Shown: positions 53,538 through 63,526 of the stretch, piece after piece | How positions within the stretch are numbered: position 1 is the stretch's first letter | How the letters are laid out: each line of letters starts with the position of its first letter | Assembly: GCA_023436225.1 (NCBI GenBank) | Contig: JAEZKA010000041.1 | Location: forward strand, 1-64,000 | Direction of reading: 5' to 3' | Source of the DNA: Bacillota bacterium | GTDB taxonomy: Bacteria; Bacillota; Clostridia; Lachnospirales; Lachnospiraceae | DNA length: 64,000 bases | Notes under the pieces: generated by a model | Seen by the model: the letters and a program-made list of their open reading frames with translations, nothing else | The model's database searches: none | What the model was told of the DNA's origin: nothing | Position numbers and translations under genes: made by a program

Positions 53538-53654
53538 GCTTACAAGAGTGAAATATTATTTTAGTTCGAAACAATGGTAAAAACGATCTGTAATTTTTAA
53601 TTGTAATGAATTATGTTAATTATTGATGAAGCATAGCTTCATATAATAATATAT

Positions 53655-53740
53655 GGAAGCGTATCGAAGTGGTCATAACGGCCCTGACTCGAAATCAGGT
53701 TACCTTCACGGGTACGTGGGTTCGAATCCCACCGCTTCCG
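53655..53740 (+). tRNA. tRNA-Ser (anticodon CGA)
   Basis: An 86-base cloverleaf with a 7-bp acceptor (GGAAGCG/CGCTTCC), anticodon arm CCTGA-CTCGAAA-TCAGG reading CGA, the long variable arm typical of class II tRNAs, and a GTGGG-TTCGAAT-CCCAC T-arm. Discriminator base G. CCA is not encoded. Reads UCG codons. Confidence 0.97.
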
Positions 53741-53743
53741 CTT

Positions 53744-53792
53744 AAAAAAATGGCTGAAAGCATTGATTTTACTATGCTGAAAGCCATTTTTT
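53744..53792 (+). terminator. Terminator after tRNA-Ser
   Basis: AAAAATGGCT pairs with AGCCATTTTTT, with an inner AGCA/TGCT stem; the T-run follows immediately. Confidence 0.85.
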
Positions 53793-53815
53793 ATATATGC
53801 AATAAATACGATATC

Positions 53816-54043
53816 CTAAACTCCCCTTATATTACCCGATGAAGGTCTTTTACTTTCAGTGGCTCCGGACTTTGGTCGATCAGCTCCGGGCGTATATTTA
53901 TAATCGTCCGTAGCACTATTTGCTAGACTATTCGATTTAGTCTTAGAGCGATGATCAGTATGGGTAACATTTTTATCACTAATATTATTATCTGTAGCGC
54001 TACTTTTACCTTGTTTTTTTGAGGATGTGTCTTTGCTGTTCAT
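53816..54043 (-). CDS. Small hydrophilic low-complexity protein
   Basis: A 75-residue protein with an AAAGGAG ribosome site; ATG at 54043. Composition is dominated by S, K, T, D, N, with no hydrophobic segment and no cysteine, so it is predicted intrinsically disordered. No family recognised. The good ribosome site is the main reason for calling it a gene; a small spore or stress protein is possible but unproven. Confidence 0.6.
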   Translation of the reverse strand: MNSKDTSSKKQGKSSATDNNISDKNVTHTDHRSKTKSNSLANSATDDYKYTPGADRPKSGATESKRPSSGNIRGV

Positions 54044-54325
54044 AAGATGCTCCTTTCGGTTTTTAGTAGTGTTTGCAAAATAAAAAAATATATGCAATAC
54101 TTATAAATTAATGCAACCATGGTAAGTTCTTCTACGTCTAATTATTGTAAGAGTTATTATCAATTGGAGAAGAGAGAGAACCAATCAAAAGCACTCTTCG
54201 TAAGCTTTCTATTGTAATGTATTACCAACAAGATACTCCTGATACAAGAGGATCGGTAATAAGATTTTTCATAATATTTAGCCTATGGTTCAAGATTGCA
54301 GGTTTTGATGAAAGGATGGGTCAAT

Positions 54326-56611
54326 ATGAGAAGATTGTTTGTGATTATGTTAAGCGGTGTTATTTTATCCTCATCGGTATCGATGAATGTGACGGCAGTG
54401 ACAGAGAGGGCCATTGCGGTAGATACTGCCTCGTCTGATGCCCCAATCAGTATTATGAAAGGGGGGCTGGTAGGTAGCTCATTTACGCCTTCTCAGGCTG
54501 CTCTCGAGGTTGCAATCAAGTCAGTGAAAGCAAAAATTACAATTCCGGTGGAATTTACAGAGTTTGATTATTATTTCAATGATGCTACTGTTTATTCTGC
54601 TGCGAGTTGGACGATGACCTGGAGAACAAAGGATGGTAATGAGAATATTACTGTTAGCTGTGATGCTGATAATCATATCACTAGCTTTTATCAGAATGAT
54701 AATGGTAAGAAACAGACCGGAATCTCGAGCTATTTGAAGAAAGAGCTGAGAAAGACGGCAGATGATTTCGTCGCTAAGGTTGCTCCTGAGATAGCAAATC
54801 AGGTCGATATGGTTGATTCACAATTTGATGGTGTTTATAGTATGAATTACGTATATCATTATCAAAGAAAAGAAAAGGGAATTATATTCCCGGATAATAA
54901 TGTACAGGTCTATGTAAATAGTATCACCGGTAAGGTGAACGCTTTTTATGCTAATTGGTTGTATGATGCAAAGGTTCCTTCCTCTGAAGCGAAAATCACT
55001 AAGGATGAAGCAACCAAACTGATTAAAAACAACATGAAGATGAAATTGGTATATCGTTCCGACTATTATAGGATTTATGATGAGAAGGGGAATACACAGA
55101 AAAAGGCTTTTCTGGTATATGAGCCTACTCAGTCCTATATCTCGGTTGATGCAAAAACCGGTAAAGTATATCTGGCAAAGTCAGAATGGGTTAATACGAA
55201 TGTTAGAATGGATTTTGCAAAGGATTCCGCGGCAAATGAAAGTGCTGCAGGCTATGGCGGTATTCAATTGACTGATGAGGAGATGGAGAAGGTTAAGGAA
55301 TTAAAGGGTATCATCTCGAAGGAAAAGGCTATCAAGACGATTACCGGAGACTCCTCCTTGTATATTGATAAGAACCTGACCGCTGTTTCTTCAAACCTAA
55401 GCAAGATTGACAACAATGGTAAAGCCTCCTATATATGGAACATTAGCTTAAGTGATCCTAGGGAGATTGATTATGAGAAGGATAAGAGCTATTACAGAGG
55501 TAATGCATATGCTACAATTGATGCGGTGACTGGTAAGATATTGAGCTTTAATGCAAGTGTAAAAAGCTATTATGATGAGATCAATAAGAAATGGCAGAAT
55601 GTGAAGGTACCTTTTGATCAGAAGGCTGCGAAGAATATTCTTGAGAAGTTTATGAAGAAGCAGGCAAATGACCGTTTCACCAATTCTGTTTTGGTTGAGA
55701 CGAATAATGATTATGTAGTTTATTATAAGAACGAAACGCCGGTTTACGGAGGCTACCAGTATCAGTATAATCGTGTGCATCAGAGTATCGAGTATCCTTA
55801 CAATAATTTATATGGCTCAGTGGATGGTGTCACAGGCAAGATTTACTCCTTTCATTCCAATTGGGATGAGAATATTGAATTCGAATCACCAAAGGGAGCT
55901 ATGACAGCGGATAAGGCAATGGATTCATACCTGAGCAAGGATGGCTATGAACTGAAGTATGAGATCAATCAGATCACGAAGTATGATGATACAAAGAAGA
56001 CCAAAGAATTAGAGAATGACAAATTAGTAAAGGTAGAATACGAAGTTCGATTGGTTTATCATCCTGACATAAATCCCAGCTATATCTCTCCCTTTACTGG
56101 AGAACAATTAGATGGTTCGGGAAAAGTATATAAGGAAGTAAAACCGTATACCTATCTGGATATCAAGGATGAGACGACCTATCGTAATATATTGCTTCTT
56201 GCAGATATGAATATTGGTTTCGAAGGAGAGAATTTTCTACCGAATCAGCAGATTACGGAGGGAGAGGTCGATGAGCTGTTAAATAAGATTGGTTATGCTT
56301 ACTCTTATCCGAATAATGCAACCACACAGACAAATACCTCACTAATCACCAGAGAAGAGATCGCCCGAGCCTTTATTGTTAAGCTTGGCCTCGAGAAGCA
56401 GGCTGATTTAAGAGATATCTATAAGACCGGTTATACGGACGAAGGAAGCATTGATGAGAAGTATCTTGGTGCCGTTGCGTTAGCGAAGGGTTATGGCTTG
56501 ATGAAAGCGAACAATGAGAATAAATTCAATCCGAAGAGTAACGTAACACGATTTGATGCTGTTAATTTAGTACTTAGCTATATTGAGGTACAGAGGAACG
56601 GGATATATTAA
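54326..56611 (+). CDS. Secreted YcdB/YcdC-domain protein with C-terminal SLH repeats
   Basis: A 761-residue protein; ATG at 54326 follows AAAGGATG, and upstream in-frame ATGs lack a site. A signal peptide (about 1-30) is followed by two YcdB/YcdC-type (PepSY-like) repeats, seen as paired YVNSITGKVNAFYANW, ISVDAKTGKVYLAKSEW, ATIDAVTGKILSFNAS and YGSVDGVTGKIYSFHSNW motifs. The C-terminal 150 residues contain SLH-like blocks (TREEIARAFIVKLGLE and VTRFDAVNLVLSYIEV), which anchor proteins to secondary cell-wall polymer. Probably surface-attached; function unknown. Confidence 0.88.
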   Translation: MRRLFVIMLSGVILSSSVSMNVTAVTERAIAVDTASSDAPISIMKGGLVGSSFTPSQAALEVAIKSVKAKITIPVEFTEFDYYFNDATVYSAASWTMTWRTKDGNENITVSCDADNHITSFYQNDNGKKQTGISSYLKKELRKTADDFVAKVAPEIANQVDMVDSQFDGVYSMNYVYHYQRKEKGIIFPDNNVQVYVNSITGKVNAFYANWLYDAKVPSSEAKITKDEATKLIKNNMKMKLVYRSDYYRIYDEKGNTQKKAFLVYEPTQSYISVDAKTGKVYLAKSEWVNTNVRMDFAKDSAANESAAGYGGIQLTDEEMEKVKELKGIISKEKAIKTITGDSSLYIDKNLTAVSSNLSKIDNNGKASYIWNISLSDPREIDYEKDKSYYRGNAYATIDAVTGKILSFNASVKSYYDEINKKWQNVKVPFDQKAAKNILEKFMKKQANDRFTNSVLVETNNDYVVYYKNETPVYGGYQYQYNRVHQSIEYPYNNLYGSVDGVTGKIYSFHSNWDENIEFESPKGAMTADKAMDSYLSKDGYELKYEINQITKYDDTKKTKELENDKLVKVEYEVRLVYHPDINPSYISPFTGEQLDGSGKVYKEVKPYTYLDIKDETTYRNILLLADMNIGFEGENFLPNQQITEGEVDELLNKIGYAYSYPNNATTQTNTSLITREEIARAFIVKLGLEKQADLRDIYKTGYTDEGSIDEKYLGAVALAKGYGLMKANNENKFNPKSNVTRFDAVNLVLSYIEVQRNGIY

Positions 56612-56618
56612 TTACAAA

Positions 56619-56648
56619 AATAAGGCTGCCCAATTGGGCAGCCTTATT
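56619..56648. terminator. Bidirectional terminator (30-bp perfect palindrome)
   Basis: AATAAGGCTGCCCAA and its exact complement form a loopless palindrome between the convergent SLH-protein and rpsT genes. Confidence 0.85.
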
Positions 56649-56656
56649 AGTCTTAA

Positions 56657-56920
56657 TTACGCAATATTATTGATAGCCTTGGATAAGCGAGATACTTTTC
56701 TAGAAGCTGTATTCTTATGATAAACGCCTTTTGAGCAAGCCTTATCGATCTCGGAAACTGCTTCAACTAAGCTAGTAGCTGCAAGATTCTTGTCACCAGC
56801 AGCAACAGCAGCATCTACTTTCTTAATCATAGTCTTAACCTTGGACTTAATTTGCTTATTTCTTGCAGCCTTAGTCTCATTTACTAAAATTCTCTTCTTA
56901 GCAGATTTAATGTTAGCCAA
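56657..56920 (-). CDS. rpsT: 30S ribosomal protein S20
   Basis: An 87-residue basic protein. The start is TTG at 56920 with GGAGG 8 bases upstream, giving MANIKSAKKRI, the classical S20 N-terminus. It binds 16S rRNA early in 30S assembly. Divergent from gpr, the usual arrangement in Firmicutes. Confidence 0.96.
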   Translation of the reverse strand: MANIKSAKKRILVNETKAARNKQIKSKVKTMIKKVDAAVAAGDKNLAATSLVEAVSEIDKACSKGVYHKNTASRKVSRLSKAINNIA

Positions 56921-57068
56921 TTCGTACACCTCCAAATATAAATTTAATTATCAACCACAGCGCCAAGTACACCAAATTGAGAGTGAGATGCAAGCTTGGA
57001 TTTGGTTGTTCGATTACTTTGTTTCATTAAATCCGGACACGGACGCTCTAATGGAAACATACTATTAT

Positions 57069-57097
57069 ATAGTAGTCCATCCGATTTATTATGTCAA
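57069..57097 (-). promoter_or_regulatory. Promoter of rpsT
   Basis: On the reverse strand TTGACA (57092-57097) and TACTAT (57069-57074) with a 17-base spacer; a 149-base leader follows. On the forward strand a weak GTATG / TATAATTA pair near 57165-57197 could be a forespore (sigma-G) promoter for gpr. Confidence 0.55.
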
Positions 57098-57250
57098 TAC
57101 ATAATTTTCATAACTTTGCAAAAAAATATAGAGAGTGATGTGATATTTTTATTTTCACCCGAGGGTATGCTTGGTTGAGATAATCGAAGTATAATTAGTG
57201 ATTTCTTGATTATGCTAATAAGAATAAGTTGGATTCGGAGGAACAATAAC

Positions 57251-58162
57251 GTGAATAATAAGATTAGGACAGACTTGGCGCTAGAGATGAGAGAAAGCTT
57301 CCCACAGGATGATGTTGAGATTAGTGGGGTTGTGTTAACTGAGAATTTTGACGAAGCAAATAATATAAGGGTTTCGGTAGTTGAGATTAAAGATGATAAG
57401 GGTGCGAGGGCGATGCAAAAACCAATCGGTTCTTATATAACGATAGAAGCACCGGAGATTAATAAGTCAAATGAGGATTATTATAAGCCGGCTTCAGAAG
57501 AAATTGCCAAGCAACTGAGGAATCTTGCCGGAAACCTCAAAAGGGAAGAAATATTGGTGGTAGGTCTTGGGAACCGTGAGGTTACACCGGATGCACTTGG
57601 ACCGCAGGTTGTAGATAATTTATTCATAACCAGACACTTAATTCGTGAATATGGTAAGGAATTTAAGGAAAAGAATCACCTTGGCAGTGTCAGTGCTATT
57701 TCTCCGGGAGTAATGGCTCAGACGGGAATGGAAACTTTGGAGATAATTAAAGGAATTATGAAGGAGACAAAACCGAAGCTAATTATCGTCATAGATGCTC
57801 TTGCTTCCAGAAGTGTAAGTAGGGTGAATACAACAGTACAGTTGACGGATACCGGTATTAGCCCAGGCTCTGGAATAGGTAATAACAGAAAAGCCTTGAA
57901 TGAAGAAAGCCTCGGGACCAAGGTAATTGCAATCGGAGTTCCGACTGTAGTGGATGCGGCAACAATTGTTGCGGATACCTTAACCAAGTATATGGAGAAA
58001 AGCGGCTTTGACGAGGATGATATCAATCAATTTATTGATGAGATTCGTGAGCAACAAATTGAAAATATGTTTGTTACACCAAAGAATATTGATGAAGCTG
58101 TAAAACGAATCAGCTACACCATATCGGAAGCGTTAAATTCCTGCTTTGCACAGACTGTGTAA
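57251..58162 (+). CDS. gpr: Germination protease Gpr
   Basis: A 303-residue aspartic-type protease precursor. GTG start at 57251 follows GGAGGAA; the frame further upstream has no site. The N-terminus has IRTDLALEMRE, and the body contains VVGLGNREVTPDALGPQVVDNL and SAISPGVMAQTGMETLE plus VIDALASRSVSRVNTTVQL, the conserved Gpr core. Gpr degrades small acid-soluble spore proteins at germination and is made in the forespore. It precedes spoIIP, the normal order. Confidence 0.95.
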   Translation: MNNKIRTDLALEMRESFPQDDVEISGVVLTENFDEANNIRVSVVEIKDDKGARAMQKPIGSYITIEAPEINKSNEDYYKPASEEIAKQLRNLAGNLKREEILVVGLGNREVTPDALGPQVVDNLFITRHLIREYGKEFKEKNHLGSVSAISPGVMAQTGMETLEIIKGIMKETKPKLIIVIDALASRSVSRVNTTVQLTDTGISPGSGIGNNRKALNEESLGTKVIAIGVPTVVDAATIVADTLTKYMEKSGFDEDDINQFIDEIREQQIENMFVTPKNIDEAVKRISYTISEALNSCFAQTV

Positions 58163-58255
58163 GCCCATAAAAAGTAGGGGCATATTTGGCTCTTATCTGA
58201 AATATAATGAATCAGGCTTAAGGTGTAAGCCGCTTTAATCAGGCGGGAGGCAGGC

Positions 58256-59746
58256 ATGAATAACAATCAGCTTCATATGTCAAATAGGAAGAAGTATACC
58301 GGTAAACGGTTCAATATTTATATTATTCTTTGGTCTTTAATTATCATAGGTTCTGTTTATCTATTAATACGTTTTGCAGCCATATCATTTTCGGAAGAAA
58401 TTGGTCAAGCTGAGGTAAGTTATAAGAATGCTGTGATATATTATATTGGTAATAAAGTAATGGAAACGGGGTCTCCTATCGTCGGTTATACAACTGCAAA
58501 ACAAGAGGAGGAAGCCCCCTTTCCGTTCTCTTTTATTGAGAATCCTTTCTCTGTTCAATATTTCATCCAGGATAAGTCAAAGCTCATGGCAAAAGCAAAG
58601 GAATATTCCCTGAATGAGGATTATATATTGGATGATCGTAAGGAAGGAGTTACCAGTAAAACGGTTATGAATTCAGATTTAGAACGGATAGAAGAAGCTA
58701 CAAATAGGGACGGGAATTCAGGGGAAGCCATTGAGGATGCCTCTCTAGTACCTGTGCTATCGAATATAAAGACATATGCATTGGATACGAAATTATTAAG
58801 CAAGGAATACATCCTGACAAACGGTGCCATATATAATGAACAAGCATATCAATATTTCGATGCAATGGGCAGAGATCTGGATTTTTCTGAGGGACGGCTG
58901 GAGATGGGATATTCTAAGGGGGAAATACCGATTAGGGAAAAGGAGGAGAATGAAGTAATCGAGACCTCCAGTCCCGGTAATGTTGTAGATTATACAATGG
59001 AACAGTTGAAGGATTTGAATTTTCTCGTCCGGAACTTTTATATTGTTGATTCATCAACTAAGGTAACGGAGGATTTATTCAATGCGGAGGAGCTGTTAGC
59101 TAAGGATATGAAGCTGAAACAGTCAAATGATGCACCTCAGATTCTGATTTATCACACCCATTCCCAGGAAACCTACTCTGACAGCAGAGATAAGGAAGCG
59201 TCCGATACGGTAGTTGGTGTTGGAAGTTATCTAGAACAGATTCTTAAGGATCGTTATGGCTATAATGTATTGCATGACACATCAACATATGATATTATCG
59301 ATGGTCAGCTGGATCGTAATAAGGCTTATAATAAAGCATTAGACGGAATTACGAAGATCCTAGAGGAGAATCCTACAATTGAGGTTGTAATCGATCTACA
59401 TAGGGACGGTGCAGCAAAAAGATCCACCCTTATCGATGGGGAAGAGACAGCTCAAATCATGCTGTTTAACGGTCTTAGCCGTGATGAAAATGGCCCGATT
59501 ACTCATCTGGACAATCCTAATCTACAGGATAACCTAGCCTTTAGCCTTCAGCTTCAACTAAAGGGTATTGATTTATACCCTGGACTATTTTATAAAAACT
59601 ATCTGCAGTGCTGGAGATATAATATGCATGTACGAAAGAAAAGTATTTTGATGGAACTGGGAACTGATAAGAATAGCCTTCAATCTGCAAAAAACGCAAT
59701 GGTGCCCTTTGCAGAAGTGTTAAACGATGTATTACAAGGCAAATAG
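58256..59746 (+). CDS. spoIIP: Stage II sporulation protein P (peptidoglycan hydrolase)
   Basis: A 496-residue membrane-anchored protein with a GGGAGG site. One N-terminal helix (about 18-37), a long low-conservation linker, and a C-terminal amidase/endopeptidase domain with IYHTHSQETYSDS (catalytic His and Glu), DLHRDGAAKR and LMELGTDKNS. It acts with SpoIID and SpoIIM to degrade septal peptidoglycan during engulfment. A two-tier hairpin (GGAAGAA/TTCTTCC with inner AGTTCGT/ACGAACT, 59776-59823) follows the gene. Confidence 0.95.
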   Translation: MNNNQLHMSNRKKYTGKRFNIYIILWSLIIIGSVYLLIRFAAISFSEEIGQAEVSYKNAVIYYIGNKVMETGSPIVGYTTAKQEEEAPFPFSFIENPFSVQYFIQDKSKLMAKAKEYSLNEDYILDDRKEGVTSKTVMNSDLERIEEATNRDGNSGEAIEDASLVPVLSNIKTYALDTKLLSKEYILTNGAIYNEQAYQYFDAMGRDLDFSEGRLEMGYSKGEIPIREKEENEVIETSSPGNVVDYTMEQLKDLNFLVRNFYIVDSSTKVTEDLFNAEELLAKDMKLKQSNDAPQILIYHTHSQETYSDSRDKEASDTVVGVGSYLEQILKDRYGYNVLHDTSTYDIIDGQLDRNKAYNKALDGITKILEENPTIEVVIDLHRDGAAKRSTLIDGEETAQIMLFNGLSRDENGPITHLDNPNLQDNLAFSLQLQLKGIDLYPGLFYKNYLQCWRYNMHVRKKSILMELGTDKNSLQSAKNAMVPFAEVLNDVLQGK

Positions 59747-59858
59747 TGTGAAAAATGTGAAGAACAATTCACATGGGAAGAAGCTGCGAAGTTCGTCCAT
59801 TGGAACGAACTCCTTGTTCTTCCAGGCTTTGAACTATATCAAAGATGGAGTATGAATT

Positions 59859-59888
59859 GTTTGTGCCTGCGTCTTCCTCGGCACAAAC
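59859..59888. repeat. 9-bp inverted repeat in the spoIIP-lepA spacer
   Basis: GTTTGTGCC (59859-59867) and GGCACAAAC (59880-59888), followed by TTATTC. Possible terminator of spoIIP. The two-tier hairpin at 59776-59823 precedes it. Confidence 0.5.
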
Positions 59889-59930
59889 TTATTCAAATGG
59901 AACTAGCGAAAATGATTCAGATGGATTTTC

Positions 59931-59959
59931 TTGCGACAAGAAAAACTATGTGATATAAT
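59931..59959 (+). promoter_or_regulatory. Promoter of lepA
   Basis: TTGCGA (59931-59936), 17-base spacer, TATAAT (59954-59959), 75 bases before the lepA start. Confidence 0.65.
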
Positions 59960-60033
59960 CATCACAAGTATGCTTTTGCCGTGTAATGAATTGGGTTCTA
60001 TATACGGAGAAGGGCTATTACAGGAGGATGAAC

Positions 60034-61845
60034 ATGTCTTTAGATCAAAGTAAAATTAGAAATTTTTGTATTATCGCTCATATAGATCATGGAAAATCGA
60101 CACTGGCGGATCGTATCATTGAGAAGACAGGACTTCTTACCAGCCGTGAAATGCAAGCACAGGTTCTGGATAATATGGATCTAGAACGAGAGAGAGGCAT
60201 TACGATAAAAGCACAAACCGTACGTACGGTCTATAAGGCGAAGAATGGAGAGGAATATATCTTCAATTTAATTGATACCCCGGGACATGTGGATTTTAAT
60301 TATGAGGTATCAAGAAGTCTTGCAGCTTGTGAGGGTGCTATACTTGTTGTCGATGCTGCACAAGGTATTGAAGCCCAAACCTTAGCAAACGTATACCTGG
60401 CTTTGGATCATAACTTGGATATCATGCCGGTTATTAATAAAATCGACTTACCAAGTGCGGATCCACAACGTGTCATATCCGAGATAGAAGATGTGATTGG
60501 ACTGGAAGCGCAAGATGCGCCGTTGATTTCTGCTAAGATGGGTACCAACATCGATCAGGTTCTGGAGCAGATCGTAGAGAAGCTTCCACCACCAAAGGGT
60601 GACCCAGAGGCACCTCTACAGGCACTTATTTTTGACTCGGTATATGATCCCTATAAGGGAGTAATTGTCTTCTGCCGAATCAAAGAAGGAAAAGTAAAAA
60701 AAGGCACAGAGCTTCGTATGATGGCAACCGGTGCTACTGCAGACGTTGTAGAGCTTGGAATTTTCGGACCTGGACAATTCATACCGGTAGACGAATTAAG
60801 TGCGGGTATGGTTGGATATATGGCTGCCAGTCTTAAGAACGTGAAAGACACCCGTGTAGGTGATACAGTTACAGATAATAAAAGGCCTTGTGCCAATCCC
60901 TTGCCCGGATACAAAAAGGTGAATCCGATGGTGTTCTGTGGTATGTACCCGGCCGATGGTGCTAAATATCCGGATTTGAGAGATGCATTAGAAAAGCTTC
61001 AGCTTAATGATGCTTCTCTGCAATTTGAACCAGAGACCTCGGTTGCTTTGGGCTTTGGTTTCCGATGCGGTTTCCTTGGATTGTTACACTTGGAGATTAT
61101 TCAGGAACGACTGGAGCGTGAGTATAACCTGGATCTGGTAACGACGGCACCAAGTGTTGTCTATAAGGTTCATAAGCATAACGGAGAAGTATTTGATATC
61201 ACCAATCCTACCAATCTTCCGGACCCCTCAGAGATTGAATACCTGGAGGAACCGATGGTTTCTGCAGAGATAATGGTTACAACAGAGTTTGTTGGTTCCA
61301 TCATGAGCCTGTGTCAGGAGCGTCGTGGTGTATATCTTGGCATGGAATATATGGAGACAACAAGGGCATTGTTAAAATATGAATTACCCTTGAATGAGAT
61401 TATCTATGATTTCTTTGATGCGTTAAAATCCCGATCAAGAGGCTATGCATCCTTTGATTATGAGCTGAAGGGCTATGTACAATCCGAGCTAGTGAAGCTG
61501 GATATTTTAATTAACAAAGAAGAAGTGGATGCGTTGACCTTTATCGTTCATGCAGAAAGCGCATATGAACGAGGAAGAAGAATGTGTGAAAAGCTGAAAG
61601 AGGAGATCCCGAGACAGCTCTTTGAGATCCCGATTCAGGCAGCCATCGGAAGCAAGATTATTGCCAGAGAGACAGTAAAGGCGATGAGAAAAGACGTTCT
61701 TGCGAAATGCTACGGTGGTGATATCACAAGAAAGAAGAAGCTTCTGGAGAAACAAAAGGAAGGCAAGAAGAGAATGCGCCAGGTCGGCAATGTAGAAATT
61801 CCTCAAAAGGCCTTCATGAGTGTACTGAAGTTGGATGAAGATTAG
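60034..61845 (+). CDS. lepA: Elongation factor 4 (LepA)
   Basis: A 603-residue translational GTPase. ATG at 60034 is used; AGGAGG lies 8 bases upstream. G1 is AHIDHGKST, G2 RERGITIK, G3 DTPGHVDF, G4 NKID; the C-terminal LepA-specific domain ends KRMRQVGNVEIPQKAFMSVLKLDED. It acts on stalled or initiating ribosomes. Between spoIIP and hemW, the standard Firmicute context. Confidence 0.97.
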   Translation: MSLDQSKIRNFCIIAHIDHGKSTLADRIIEKTGLLTSREMQAQVLDNMDLERERGITIKAQTVRTVYKAKNGEEYIFNLIDTPGHVDFNYEVSRSLAACEGAILVVDAAQGIEAQTLANVYLALDHNLDIMPVINKIDLPSADPQRVISEIEDVIGLEAQDAPLISAKMGTNIDQVLEQIVEKLPPPKGDPEAPLQALIFDSVYDPYKGVIVFCRIKEGKVKKGTELRMMATGATADVVELGIFGPGQFIPVDELSAGMVGYMAASLKNVKDTRVGDTVTDNKRPCANPLPGYKKVNPMVFCGMYPADGAKYPDLRDALEKLQLNDASLQFEPETSVALGFGFRCGFLGLLHLEIIQERLEREYNLDLVTTAPSVVYKVHKHNGEVFDITNPTNLPDPSEIEYLEEPMVSAEIMVTTEFVGSIMSLCQERRGVYLGMEYMETTRALLKYELPLNEIIYDFFDALKSRSRGYASFDYELKGYVQSELVKLDILINKEEVDALTFIVHAESAYERGRRMCEKLKEEIPRQLFEIPIQAAIGSKIIARETVKAMRKDVLAKCYGGDITRKKKLLEKQKEGKKRMRQVGNVEIPQKAFMSVLKLDED

Positions 61846-61858
61846 TTAATATTTGGAC

Positions 61859-61915
61859 AAGCTGTTCTAATTATCTTACATCAGGACTGTAAGAGTAAGT
61901 AGAACAGCTTTTTCT
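61859..61915 (+). terminator. Terminator of lepA
   Basis: AAGCTGTTCTA (61859-61869) pairs with TAGAACAGCTT (61900-61910), with an inner CTTAC/GTAAG stem, followed by TTTC. Confidence 0.8.
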
Positions 61916-61960
61916 TATAGCTAAGCTTTACAGTTTGGAGAAAGGGAAAGGTGATTCGCT

Positions 61961-63247
61961 TTGGAAATGGGACGGATTGATATTATTGCTAAAAACGATG
62001 ATCAACGAAAGAATGGTGTACAAAGAAGAGAACTTGGCTTATATATTCATATCCCTTTCTGCGAGAAAAAATGTGAATACTGTGATTTCCTATCCGCGCC
62101 AGGGACTGAAGCTATGAAAAGAGAATATGTTGAAGCCTTAATGACGGAGATTGAAAGTTATCAGGGCAAAACCTCAGCATATGTGGTGCCAACCATATTC
62201 TTTGGAGGGGGAACACCCTCCTGTATCCCAGAGTCTTATATCATAAGTATTATGACAGGGCTGAGGAATACCTTCTGCATCAAAGAAGAGGAGCTGGAAG
62301 CAACGATTGAGGTAAATCCCGGTACCATAACAAAAGAAAAGCTTATGGGCTATCAAAAAGCCGGCATCAATCGAATCAGTTTTGGGCTTCAATCAACGGA
62401 TAATATAGAGTTACAGCGACTTGGAAGAATTCATTGCTACGATGATTTTCTACAAAACTATAGACTTGCCAGAGAGATTGGCTTTTGTAATATTAATATA
62501 GATCTGATGTCAGCCTTACCGGGACAGACGGTAGATTCCTGGGAGCGTACCCTTCGCACGATTGCTGAGCTGGAGCCCGAGCATATCTCAGCATACAGTC
62601 TGATTATCGAAGAGGGTACCGGATTCTATGAACGATATAAGCCTGGAGCGCCTTTCGAGAAGGAACTCCCAGATGAAAAAACCGACCGGCAGATTTATTA
62701 TAGAACAAAGGAAGTGCTAGAGAGCTATGGTTACTACCGATATGAGATATCGAATTATGCAAAAGCGAATCATGAGTGCAGGCATAATAACTCTTATTGG
62801 ATTGGTACGGAATATTTAGGCATAGGCTTAGGTGCAGCATCCTTATTAAATGGTACAAGATTTTCAAATGTAATGGATATAAAACAATATATCGACCAAA
62901 TAAATGGCAATAGGATGGAGTATAAAAAGCAAGGAAGCGGCGAATCGAAGCATCTGGAGAGCTTTACAATGGATGAGGATAGACTTGGAATTCGTAGAGA
63001 CATGAAACAGCTGACCTACGAAGAACAGATGGAAGAATTCATGTTTCTGGGATTGCGCAGATGTGAAGGTATAAATAAAGAGTTCTTTTTTCAACGCTTT
63101 GGAAAGAATATTGAAACAATATATGGTGATTTGTTATTAAAATTGGAAGAACAGAATTTGGTTGAAAAAGTAGAGGATCAGATCAGACTGACCGAATATG
63201 GAATTGACGTCAGTAACGCTGTTCTATCCGAGTTTTTATTGAATTAA
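61961..63247 (+). CDS. hemW: Radical SAM protein HemW (heme chaperone-like)
   Basis: A 428-residue protein; TTG at 61961 is favoured by AAAGG 10 bases upstream, with an ATG at 61967 as alternative. The radical SAM cluster motif is CEKKCEYC (C34, C38, C41) and the SAM-binding GGGTPS follows. A HemN C-terminal domain is present. It has the extra cysteine-aromatic arrangement (CEYCDF) of HemW rather than true HemN, so it is a heme-binding chaperone rather than coproporphyrinogen oxidase. Context lepA-hemW-hrcA is conserved. Confidence 0.93.
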   Translation: MEMGRIDIIAKNDDQRKNGVQRRELGLYIHIPFCEKKCEYCDFLSAPGTEAMKREYVEALMTEIESYQGKTSAYVVPTIFFGGGTPSCIPESYIISIMTGLRNTFCIKEEELEATIEVNPGTITKEKLMGYQKAGINRISFGLQSTDNIELQRLGRIHCYDDFLQNYRLAREIGFCNINIDLMSALPGQTVDSWERTLRTIAELEPEHISAYSLIIEEGTGFYERYKPGAPFEKELPDEKTDRQIYYRTKEVLESYGYYRYEISNYAKANHECRHNNSYWIGTEYLGIGLGAASLLNGTRFSNVMDIKQYIDQINGNRMEYKKQGSGESKHLESFTMDEDRLGIRRDMKQLTYEEQMEEFMFLGLRRCEGINKEFFFQRFGKNIETIYGDLLLKLEEQNLVEKVEDQIRLTEYGIDVSNAVLSEFLLN

Positions 63248-63405
63248 TAATCGATAATCTTAGGATAGTATTTCGTTGCAACCTTAATTGAAATTCATAA
63301 TAATAAGGCTGATCTGGTAACCATATAATTAGCCTTCGTATTTATCTGTGGGTAATTTTCAGTGATTTTCTTACCATATTTTAATAATTAAATTCTAAAA
63401 TATCC

Positions 63406-63434
63406 TTGACAAAAGAAAATGATAGTGATATTTT
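63406..63434 (+). promoter_or_regulatory. Heat-shock promoter of hrcA
   Basis: TTGACA (63406-63411), 17-base spacer, TATTTT (63429-63434), just upstream of the CIRCE operator. Confidence 0.7.
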
Positions 63435-63445
63435 ATTTATAGATG

Positions 63446-63472
63446 TTAGCACTCTATCGAGTTGAGTGCTAA
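63446..63472. promoter_or_regulatory. CIRCE operator
   Basis: A perfect TTAGCACTC-N9-GAGTGCTAA inverted repeat, the HrcA binding site, placed between the promoter and hrcA. HrcA therefore represses its own operon. Confidence 0.98.
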
Positions 63473-63526
63473 CAGAGATTAAAAAACGAATCGCTGCTAT
63501 CAATTTACGATGGATGGAGGTAGATC

